In this document: piece by piece, positions 1-6,462 of the stretch
How the letters are laid out: each line of letters starts with the position of its first letter
Numbering within the stretch: position 1 is the first letter of the stretch
Source of the DNA: Phycisphaerae bacterium
GTDB lineage: Bacteria > Planctomycetota > Phycisphaerae > Phycisphaerales > SM1A02
DNA: 38,969 nt
Direction of reading: 5' to 3'
NCBI GenBank assembly: GCA_002717655.1
Contig: PBAY01000022.1
Span: forward strand, 1 to 38,969
Notes under the pieces: generated by a model
The model's input: the letters and a program-made list of their open reading frames with translations, nothing else
What the model was told of the DNA's origin: nothing
Databases searched by the model: none
Translations under genes and position numbers: made by a program

Positions 1-1128
1 CTCACGCGCCACCGCCTGCTCGAACATCAACGCTTCCTTGGTCTGGGGAATCGTCGTCGGGCGGATCATCTTGTTCTTCACATGGTTCCGGAGTTCGCGT
101 TCGTTCATGTCGAACGGAACCCAGCGGAGCACATTGGGCATGGTTGCTTCGGCGCAGACATTCGAGATGGAGTAGGACATCCCGAGGTTGGCGCTGACGG
201 TACGGTTGAAGGTCTTGTCGAAGACACTGAAGACATCCGTCGTCGCACCGCCGATGTCCACACCCACGACATTGATGTCCTGGATTTTCGCAACGGTCTG
301 AAGAATGTCCCCCACGGCACCCGGAGTAGGCATGATGGGGGCGCCGGTCCAGCCCATGAGCTTGTCATAGCCTGGAGCCTGAGCCATCACATGCTCGAGG
401 AAGATGTCGTGGATCTTGTCCCGTGCAGGACCGAGGTTCTCTCGCTCCAGAACCGGGCGTAGATTGTCAACGATCTGCAGATCGAAACCGCCTTCACTGA
501 ACACTTTGCTGACCGAATCGCGAGCGTCCTTGTTGCCGGCGTAGATGATCGGCATGGAGTAGTCGCTGCCGAAACGCGGCTGTGGCTTTGCGGGCGCAAC
601 CAGTTCGGAAATCTGAACAACCTTGTCAGTCGTTCCGCCATCGGTACCACCCGAAATCAGAATCATGTCGGGACGAAGGTCACGAATACGTTGAATCTGA
701 TCATGTGGGCGACGACCATCGTTGGCTGCAATGACATCCATCACGATTGAACCAGCACCTAGCGCGGCACGCTTTGCACTGGCGGCGGTCATCTCGGCAA
801 TCACACCGGCAACCATCATCTGAAGTCCACCACCTGCACTTGAGGTGGAGATGTAGATATCGCATCCTTCGGTTTCCGTTGCAGGACTGATGATGCGACC
901 GTCATCGCCTACCAGACGACGGTTGGCCAGTTCACCAATCTCGGTGACCGAGTTGACGACACCCATGGTGACGTCGGCAAAGGGTTTCTCAACAGTGGTC
1001 GGGGCTTCCCCGCGATGAGTCTGGCGATACTCCCCATCCACATATTGGATCAGGATCGCTTTGGTGGTTGTACTTCCACAGTCAGTCGCAAGGATGACCT
1101 TGATCTGGTCAGGGTCGAGATTCGTCAT
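1..1128 (-). CDS. Glutamate mutase accessory protein family (MutL/GlmL-type ASKHA ATPase), C-terminus cut by window edge
   Basis: The 376 codons visible match the MutL/GlmL family, ATPases encoded with adenosylcobalamin-dependent glutamate mutase and thought to reactivate or chaperone it. This is unrelated to DNA-repair MutL. An N-terminal phosphate-binding motif ATDCGSTTTKAI lies at residues 14-25, a glycine-rich ISGGTDGG stretch at 158-165, and a second ASKHA phosphate motif VGVDIGGATTDVF at 288-300. The protein continues beyond base 1. The ATG at 1126-1128 overlaps the stop of the upstream small gene by 20 bases, and its Shine-Dalgarno (AGGA, about 12 bases upstream) is weak, so translation may depend on coupling. 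No mutase subunit lies in the window. The family call is secure; the client enzyme is unknown. Confidence 0.85.
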   Translation of the reverse strand, partial: MTNLDPDQIKVILATDCGSTTTKAILIQYVDGEYRQTHRGEAPTTVEKPFADVTMGVVNSVTEIGELANRRLVGDDGRIISPATETEGCDIYISTSSAGGGLQMMVAGVIAEMTAASAKRAALGAGSIVMDVIAANDGRRPHDQIQRIRDLRPDMILISGGTDGGTTDKVVQISELVAPAKPQPRFGSDYSMPIIYAGNKDARDSVSKVFSEGGFDLQIVDNLRPVLERENLGPARDKIHDIFLEHVMAQAPGYDKLMGWTGAPIMPTPGAVGDILQTVAKIQDINVVGVDIGGATTDVFSVFDKTFNRTVSANLGMSYSISNVCAEATMPNVLRWVPFDMNERELRNHVKNKMIRPTTIPQTKEALMFEQAVARE

Positions 1129-1507
1129 CGGTGGTTGGATCCTGAGAAGCTTCGGGCAGGGGTTTGGATTCGGTTTCCACGGCGTCAGGACCAACCCGGT
1201 CCCAGTGCTCCAAGCGTTGGCAAAGATACTCGACCGACCCCCTCTGCTCAAGGAAGGAGGCAAACTCCTCGACGGTGGGACCGTCGAGAACGACCGAAAT
1301 GATGGGGTTGAAGAAATGAATGGCCTGAGAGGCGACGAAGTTCAGTGGGCGGCCCATCTCAAGGGCCATCAACGCAGGCAGGGTCAGCCCCCGTCGAACC
1401 ACCAGCTTGCAGACTCGATCACAGATCTCCTGCTGCCGCTCCGTAGGCTCAGCGACCCCGGGTTTGTCCACGGCGAAGGCATTTCGGAATTGTTCACGCC
1501 AACTCAT
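1109..1507 (-). CDS. Small conserved-looking hypothetical protein upstream of the GlmL-type gene
   Basis: A 132-residue soluble protein with no domain I can name. A compact, probably helical core (residues about 20-100) holds VRRGLTLPALMALEMGRPLN at 37-56, then a hydrophobic SQAIHFFNP stretch; the last 30 residues are acidic and proline-rich and probably disordered. Its start overlaps the stop of the upstream membrane protein as ATGA, with a GGGAGG Shine-Dalgarno just upstream, and its end overlaps the start of the GlmL-type gene by 20 bases. This arrangement suggests the three are made together. No signal peptide or membrane segment is visible. A partner role with the GlmL-like ATPase is inference from position only. 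Confidence 0.75.
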   Translation of the reverse strand: MSWREQFRNAFAVDKPGVAEPTERQQEICDRVCKLVVRRGLTLPALMALEMGRPLNFVASQAIHFFNPIISVVLDGPTVEEFASFLEQRGSVEYLCQRLEHWDRVGPDAVETESKPLPEASQDPTTDDESRP

Positions 1508-1959
1508 GAGGCTCCCTCCCGGTCAGATTCAGCCATCAAACCCTTGATAAGAGGAATGATCTCCTCGCCTCTACCAGCAAAAAAGACGCTGATACCTCTG
1601 GAATCGAACATTCCGCCCCTGGTTCGAGTGGATAGATAACCCCCGGACTGATCATGAGGAAAGCGGCGGAGATCCTTCCATCTCAGCGAACGGCTCCCCA
1701 CGGGGTAACGGACAGCAATCCCGTGCTGATCCAGTCGATAGCGACTGGGCAGAAAGAAGCGATTTGACATGAAAAACAGAAAAATCATCGCCCCACCGCC
1801 AGCAAGAACGCCTGCCGTGACATCAGGAACCGCCATGGCAACCAGAAGCCCACAGGCAAGGATGACCAGACTGGCCAGAATCGCACGACGAGGAAACTCC
1901 CTCAGTGGATGGGCCGTCCACTCGATGGTCTCGATCGATTCCGAGGCTGCCGTTTCCAT
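1504..1959 (-). CDS. Small membrane protein with two transmembrane segments and a PH-like C-terminal domain
   Basis: A 151-residue protein. After about 25 N-terminal residues come two hydrophobic segments (about 28-47 and 50-65 counted from METAAS), then a C-terminal domain of about 75 residues with the pattern YRLDQHGIAVRY, then SRSLRWKDLRRF. That pattern recalls bacterial PH-like (photosystem Ycf4/YdbT-like) membrane-anchored domains. The start is set at the Met preceded by a perfect AGGAGG seven bases upstream; the reading frame also extends nine codons further without a comparable site. It is the first gene of a coupled set of three. No enzymatic motif is seen and the function is unknown; the PH-like call is a weak resemblance. 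Confidence 0.7.
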   Translation of the reverse strand: METAASESIETIEWTAHPLREFPRRAILASLVILACGLLVAMAVPDVTAGVLAGGGAMIFLFFMSNRFFLPSRYRLDQHGIAVRYPVGSRSLRWKDLRRFPHDQSGGYLSTRTRGGMFDSRGISVFFAGRGEEIIPLIKGLMAESDREGAS

Positions 1960-2111
1960 CCCGTTCCTCCTGCCACAGTGGCCCACCAGTGTAATGAGAG
2001 GAACGCCTGACAGTCTTCAAACGCCTTCTGGCCACCCTGACACGATGCCTGATCCCTCGGGTCTCAGCTCATTCCAAGGATTGAGGCTGTCGGCTGGGTT
2101 CATTTTGACCC

Positions 2112-2123
2112 CCCTTTAAAGGG
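2112..2123. promoter_or_regulatory. 12-bp perfect palindrome in the 290-base divergent region 1960-2249
   Basis: CCCTTTAAAGGG sits between the membrane-protein gene (minus) and the beta-helix gene (plus). Two short hairpins follow toward the plus-strand gene: GGCTC/GAGCC at 2171-2184 and AACCAC/GTGGTT at 2200-2216. I found no convincing -35/-10 pair. It could be a regulator site or chance symmetry. Nothing else is recognised in this region. Confidence 0.25.
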
Positions 2124-2249
2124 TTGAAATCGGGGATTTTTCGCATTTTTGACCTGGTCGCAGAATATCCGGCTCCTCAGAGCCTAATGGGGGCGACGGA
2201 ACCACAAACCGTGGTTTCACAGATCCCTACACGCAAGAGGACCCGAGAC

Positions 2250-3638
2250 ATGACTACCAAGACTTCACTTCAGACCCTTCTGACTTCCGCAGGCCTTCTG
2301 TGCCTGACCACCGCTGCCATGGCCGACCATCAGCTTCAACCAGACCCAGGACGTGGCCGGGCGGTCATTGGGCCTGTGATGGAACTGGCTGACGACGGCG
2401 ACACGCTGTGGCTCTCCCCTGGCGAATACGTCGAACAACTCGAGGCGATCGAGCCTGATTACTGCAAGTCACTGCGGATCGTCGGAACTGGAAAGAATCC
2501 ATCAGAGACCGTCATTCGAAGTTGGCGCCACCGTCACCGCATCGGTGACTATGACCTTTGTCCGGATATGAGTTACACGTTTGAGAACATCACCTTCGAT
2601 AGCCATGACTGCGGTGCTGGAGATCTCGACGGACTTTGGATCGCCAAATGCAATGTCCGCTTCGTGAACTGCCGATTCGTCAACATCCAGTCGCTCTATC
2701 TCGACAACGTCGATCAGGATCCAAATGCGTTCGACACCTTTGGTGCGATCTACATGGATACCGTCAATGCCCAGTTTGAGAATTGCACCTTTTACAACAA
2801 CGGCCTCGCGTTTGACCGGCTGAATGACTATACGAGTGTCGCACATGGTGGCGCAATGCACAGTTACAACTCGAATGTATCGATCAGTGATTCGAACTTC
2901 GAAGGCAATTACGCCGTCACTCGTGGCCACGCCACGGACAGAGCAACACGAACATCAAGTGCCAGCGGAGGCGCCATCTACGCCTTCAGGGGCAATCTCG
3001 AAATCCGCAATTCGCGTTTCCACGAGAATGAAGCCAGCAGCTACCCAAGCAAGAGGCAGCCTGATGAAATCAATGGCGGCGCAATCTCCGCCATCTGCGT
3101 TGACCGACTCTGGATCACAGGCTGTGATTTCGAACACAACTCGGCAACCTGGGGTGGTGGACGAATCGGCGGGCCACGTGGGCTTGGCGGTGCGATCTAC
3201 ACGAATTACTGGCAGTTCTATCCCTTCGAGGAAACAAACCGCACCAATCTGGCCGACAACCGTTTCTACTGGAATGAATCCGATATCGATGGTGGTGCCG
3301 TATACGTGACCGGTGAATCCCGCGTAAAAATCAAGCGATCGGAGTTCGAGTGCAACACACTTGAGCAGGTTGCAGGACCATGGCTCAACGCTGGCGGAAA
3401 CGAATTCATCGAAGACTGCGGCCCACCCTGCCCTGCCGACCTCAATCACGACGGCATCGTTGACAAGTTTGATCTCTATGTGATCTGGAGCCTCTGGGGG
3501 AAAGTAAAGACCTTCGAGCAGCAGGCTGCCGACTACAACTACGATGGCGAAGTGAACAACCTTGACATGTACGCCTGGTTCAGAATGGCAAGCGACTGCA
3601 AGAAGGATGATGACCAGGGCAACACGTACAAGAAATAG
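2250..3638 (+). CDS. Secreted right-handed beta-helix protein with C-terminal dockerin-like domain
   Basis: A 462-residue exported protein. Residues 1-25 form a Sec signal peptide ending ...TTAAMA before DHQ. Residues 30-385 show repeated beta-helix turns of the type FENITF, FVNCRF, FENCTF, ISDSNF, IRNSRF, ITGCDF, with GGAI/GGAV turns. Residues 394-450 form a dockerin-like module with two calcium-loop patterns, DLNHDGIVDKFDL and DYNYDGEVNNLDM, preceded by CP. Similar CPADL(N/D)xDG modules end many secreted proteins in Phycisphaerae. The Met at 2250 is chosen because a signal peptide follows and AAGAGG precedes it by about nine bases; the frame is open 42 codons further upstream. No catalytic residues are identifiable, so polysaccharide binding or cleavage is only a possibility. 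It is monocistronic and followed by a strong hairpin. Confidence 0.85.
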   Translation: MTTKTSLQTLLTSAGLLCLTTAAMADHQLQPDPGRGRAVIGPVMELADDGDTLWLSPGEYVEQLEAIEPDYCKSLRIVGTGKNPSETVIRSWRHRHRIGDYDLCPDMSYTFENITFDSHDCGAGDLDGLWIAKCNVRFVNCRFVNIQSLYLDNVDQDPNAFDTFGAIYMDTVNAQFENCTFYNNGLAFDRLNDYTSVAHGGAMHSYNSNVSISDSNFEGNYAVTRGHATDRATRTSSASGGAIYAFRGNLEIRNSRFHENEASSYPSKRQPDEINGGAISAICVDRLWITGCDFEHNSATWGGGRIGGPRGLGGAIYTNYWQFYPFEETNRTNLADNRFYWNESDIDGGAVYVTGESRVKIKRSEFECNTLEQVAGPWLNAGGNEFIEDCGPPCPADLNHDGIVDKFDLYVIWSLWGKVKTFEQQAADYNYDGEVNNLDMYAWFRMASDCKKDDDQGNTYKK

Positions 3639-3664
3639 CACCTGACCAACAAGATGAATCACCC

Positions 3665-3696
3665 GGCCCCGACTCGTTCGGGGCCGTGGTGTTTTT
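3665..3696 (+). terminator. Rho-independent terminator after the beta-helix/dockerin gene
   Basis: An 8-bp perfect stem GGCCCCGA/TCGGGGCC with loop CTCGT is followed after GTGGTG by TTTTT. It lies 26 bases after the stop codon and just before the convergent birA stop, so it may serve both strands. Confidence 0.85.
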
Positions 3697-3698
3697 CG

Positions 3699-4256
3699 TC
3701 ATGCGGACCAGGCCTGGACAAGAGCAGGAAGCACTCGCTCCAGAATCTCAAGACGATCCGCCGTGATTCCAGCCTGAGCAAGACTCACGGCAGTCGCAAC
3801 CAGTTCGTCCGGCCAGACCTGCTGATGCACATTGATCCCTACACCGATGACCGCGAGGCCATCCGACTGCTCGATCAGGACTCCAGCAACCTTGCGATCT
3901 TCAAGCAGGACATCATTGGGATCCTTGACCTTGAATGAACCCGGCTTGAGTGGATCAAGCGACGCAACGATCGACGCCGCCAGCGTCTGCGATCGCTGTG
4001 GCTGATCCGTCGCAGGCAGCACAACGCTGAACGCCAGACCTTCCTCACCCGTATCACACCAGCGATTGCCTCGTTGACCACGACCCGCCACCTGACGACC
4101 TGCAAGCACGACGGCACCGGATCCAAGGGCACGCGCCAGCCCCTGCGTACTGTCACACGTCGCAACGACCCGACCTTGCGTCAACGGCGGTCCCACCGTC
4201 TCGACCAGTGCTTCCAGCCGGTCCGGCCAGTGTGAAATGGAGACCAGATCCGTCAT
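3699..4256 (-). CDS. birA: Biotin--[acetyl-CoA-carboxylase] ligase, single-domain type
   Basis: This 185-residue protein attaches biotin to the carboxyl-carrier protein of acetyl-CoA carboxylase through biotinyl-AMP. Family motifs are clear: GRGQRGNRW (about residues 58-66, the flexible adenylate-binding loop), KDPNDVLLEDRKVAGVLIEQ (about 109-128, containing the catalytic-type KxPND) and VIGVGINVH (about 135-143). The DNA-binding helix-turn-helix of E. coli BirA is absent, so it should be a ligase only and not a repressor (group I). The common first residue of the loop KWPND is D rather than W here. Its ATG overlaps the nadC stop as ATGA, so it is the second gene of a nadC-birA pair. Confidence 0.93.
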   Translation of the reverse strand: MTDLVSISHWPDRLEALVETVGPPLTQGRVVATCDSTQGLARALGSGAVVLAGRQVAGRGQRGNRWCDTGEEGLAFSVVLPATDQPQRSQTLAASIVASLDPLKPGSFKVKDPNDVLLEDRKVAGVLIEQSDGLAVIGVGINVHQQVWPDELVATAVSLAQAGITADRLEILERVLPALVQAWSA

Positions 4257-5161
4257 GAATCCAGACCAATATCGAGAATCGTGGCCATGCGTGTCACGGA
4301 TCCGACCGCGATACGGTCGACCCCCGTCATGGCAACTCGGTGAACCGTTTCAAGATCAATGCCACCGGAAGCTTCAAGGAGAATGCTGGATCCAGCAAGA
4401 TCCCGCCGATGAACGGCTTCGCGACGTTCAGCATCAGTCATGTTGTCCAGCAGCACGATATCGATCAGTCCCGAGTCGAGACCAAGCACCACATCGAACT
4501 GTTCCATGGTGTCGACCTCGACCTCCACGAACTTGAGCTCGGCATGTGAACGTGCCTCACGACAGGCCTGACCCAATCGATCGCCGAGTTCATCAATGCC
4601 GATTCCGGCGAGATGATTGTCCTTGAACAGCGCCGCATCATGAAGACCAAGTCGGTGCAGCGTTCCTCCGCCACACGCCACCGCATACTTCTCCCAATAC
4701 CTCAGACCAGGCGTCGTCTTGCGTGTATCGCAGATGACTGCACCAGTGCCTTCAACCGCCTTGACGAACTTTCGAGTGCACGAGGCCACACCCGAAAGTC
4801 GACCAAGAATATTCAGAAGTGTTCGCTCAAACGCCAGAAGTGATCGCTGACCACCGGACACCTTGCCGATCACCGTACCCGAAGGCGCCGTGACACCCTC
4901 TTCGATGAGAGGCTCGATCTGCAGTCGGCCTGCGAGAGGCGGGGTCGACAAGGCCTGGGCGATGAGGCTCAGCCCGCACACGACCAGGGTATCTCTGGCC
5001 ACGATTCGGGCCGAGACGTTTGAACGTGAATCGACGATGGCATTGCTCGTGACATCGCCACGATCAAGGCCGTCTTCAGCCATCCAGCGCTGGAGATCCT
5101 TCACCACATCTTCAGTCGGAAGCAGTTGACCGGCCAGATTGACCAGTAATTCCGGATCCAT
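4253..5161 (-). CDS. nadC: Nicotinate-nucleotide pyrophosphorylase (quinolinate phosphoribosyltransferase)
   Basis: This 302-residue enzyme converts quinolinate and PRPP to nicotinate mononucleotide in de novo NAD synthesis. Diagnostic segments are RTLLNILGRLSGVAS, CDTRKTTPGLR, the GGGTLHRLGLHD loop with KDNH, the acidic VEVEVDT strand, LLDNM and LEASGGI, ending in VDRIAVGSVT. Length is usual for the family. The Met at 5161 is preferred over an in-frame Met eight codons upstream because GAGG lies eight bases before it. It is coupled to birA (ATGA) and diverges from the transporter gene with almost no intergenic space. nadA and nadB are not in the window. Confidence 0.95.
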   Translation of the reverse strand: MDPELLVNLAGQLLPTEDVVKDLQRWMAEDGLDRGDVTSNAIVDSRSNVSARIVARDTLVVCGLSLIAQALSTPPLAGRLQIEPLIEEGVTAPSGTVIGKVSGGQRSLLAFERTLLNILGRLSGVASCTRKFVKAVEGTGAVICDTRKTTPGLRYWEKYAVACGGGTLHRLGLHDAALFKDNHLAGIGIDELGDRLGQACREARSHAELKFVEVEVDTMEQFDVVLGLDSGLIDIVLLDNMTDAERREAVHRRDLAGSSILLEASGGIDLETVHRVAMTGVDRIAVGSVTRMATILDIGLDS

Positions 5162-5226
5162 TTTTGTATCCTCTGATGGAGTCATCAGAGAATTATACGA
5201 ACCTCTACGGAGCCTCCTGCCACACC

Positions 5227-6036
5227 ATGGTCCTGCACCCGATCGAAGCCTCCGCCATCCATGCCCGACGCGAGCGAGTCTTTCTCGTCATCGCGGGCCT
5301 GTTTCTCGGCTCCCTGGCCATGCTCAACATTCTCGGCATTCTCCGGTTCATCAAGTTGGGAGAAATGAACACGGATACCTTCGGGCCGCTGGTGTTCTCG
5401 GTGGCCATCGGCATCCTGCCTTACCCCATCACCTTCCTGTGCACGGATCTGATCAGTGAACTCTACGGGCGGGCCCGTGCCAATGCCGTGGTGTGGGTCG
5501 GGCTGCTGCTCAATGGATGGGTGCTCTTCATCCTGTGGCTGGGCGGCGTGCTTCCCGGATTCGAAACCATCGATCCGGTCACGGGCGCCATCACCGATGC
5601 TTCCGGTGAGAAACCGGTGTTCTTCGAAGTACGAGAGCTGGCCTTCGGCGCCACTCTGGCCTCGATGATCGCCTACCTCATCGCGCAGTTCACCGATGTG
5701 TACATGTTCCACTTCTGGAAGAAGCTGACCCGCGGCCGTCATCTCTGGCTGCGAAACAATGGTTCGACCCTGGTCAGCCAGCTGTTCGATACCGTGGCAG
5801 TGATCCTCATCTCGTGGTGGGTCGGCGCCCTTGACGCCATTCTCGAAGGCAAGCCGAATGTGGCCACGACGCTGGTCACCCTGATTCTGACCGGCTATGT
5901 CTTCAAGTTCGTCTGCGCCCTGCTCGATACGCTGCCGCTGTACTGGCTGGTTCCCCGACTCGCCAGATGGATGGAGATCGATCCCATCGCCGAGCACCGT
6001 CATCTCGAGGATCCGGGGCCGGAGTCCGCGCAGTGA
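5227..6036 (+). CDS. yhhQ: Queuosine precursor transporter (YhhQ/Vut_1 family)
   Basis: A 269-residue inner-membrane protein with about six hydrophobic segments. The motif PYPITFLCTDLISELYGR (about residues 68-85) is characteristic of the YhhQ/DUF165 family, which imports preQ0/preQ1 for queuosine synthesis. QLFDTVAVILISWW and a final segment KFVCALLDTLPLYWL also fit. The start is uncertain: in-frame Met codons exist at 5164, 5176 and 5227. I chose 5227 because the earlier ones would overlap the divergent nadC start and ribosome-binding region. The family usually begins shortly before the first hydrophobic segment. A GGAG lies 14 bases upstream of 5227, which is rather far. The stop overlaps the GTG start of the HIT gene. 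Confidence 0.88.
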   Translation: MVLHPIEASAIHARRERVFLVIAGLFLGSLAMLNILGILRFIKLGEMNTDTFGPLVFSVAIGILPYPITFLCTDLISELYGRARANAVVWVGLLLNGWVLFILWLGGVLPGFETIDPVTGAITDASGEKPVFFEVRELAFGATLASMIAYLIAQFTDVYMFHFWKKLTRGRHLWLRNNGSTLVSQLFDTVAVILISWWVGALDAILEGKPNVATTLVTLILTGYVFKFVCALLDTLPLYWLVPRLARWMEIDPIAEHRHLEDPGPESAQ

Positions 6037-6446
6037 GCAGCGACCCCACCATCTTCGATGCCATCCTCGCCGGCGATATTCCCTGCCACCGCGTCTACGA
6101 AGACGAGCACGTTCTGGCCTTTCTGGACATCGCGCCCCTGAGCCATGGACATGTGCTGGTGATTCCCAAGGAACGAGCCGCGCAGATGGACGATCTTTCA
6201 GACGAGGCTGCCGCTGCACTTGGACGCGTACTTCCCCGGCTGTGTCGCGCCGTGATGTCAGCGACGGGATGCGAAGCGTACAACCTGCTGCAGAACAACG
6301 GGGCCGAAGCCCATCAAGCGGTATTCCACGTCCATATCCACATCATCCCGAAGTTCGCTGATGGAAGCGGACTTGGACTGAAATGGAACAGTCGTGAACT
6401 GACCAGCCCTGAGGAACTTGCTTCCGCAATCCAGGCAGCCTGCTGA
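6033..6446 (+). CDS. HIT family hydrolase (Hint-like)
   Basis: A 137-residue histidine-triad nucleotide hydrolase or transferase. The active-site motif HVHIHIIP (within FHVHIHIIPKF, near residue 100) has the full His-x-His-x-His pattern. The N-terminal part IFDAILAGDIPCHRVYEDE and AFLDIAPLSHGHVLVIPK are typical of Hint-like proteins, which cleave phosphoramidates such as AMP-lysine. The frame is open further upstream, but a GTG at 6033 overlaps the transporter stop as GTGA and has GGAG eight bases upstream. This makes translational coupling the most likely start. A Met upstream would place about 22 residues of unrelated sequence before the conserved IFD start. Confidence 0.92.
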   Translation: MSSDPTIFDAILAGDIPCHRVYEDEHVLAFLDIAPLSHGHVLVIPKERAAQMDDLSDEAAAALGRVLPRLCRAVMSATGCEAYNLLQNNGAEAHQAVFHVHIHIIPKFADGSGLGLKWNSRELTSPEELASAIQAAC

Positions 6447-6462
6447 ACAGAGACACGATCAC

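Noticed and set aside
1..1128. DNA-repair MutL paired with the mutS in this window
   Set aside because: The gene is a MutL/GlmL ASKHA ATPase (DCGSTTTK, DIGGATTD), not the GHKL-fold repair protein; the shared name is coincidence.
2955..3662. 235-codon minus-strand frame opposite the beta-helix gene
   Set aside because: Antisense to a signal-peptide protein with two dockerin loops; the translation has no recognisable fold.
5185..6219. 344-codon minus-strand frame opposite the transporter and HIT genes
   Set aside because: The plus-strand proteins have clear family motifs; this frame has a low-complexity, Arg/Glu/Gly-rich translation typical of a shadow.
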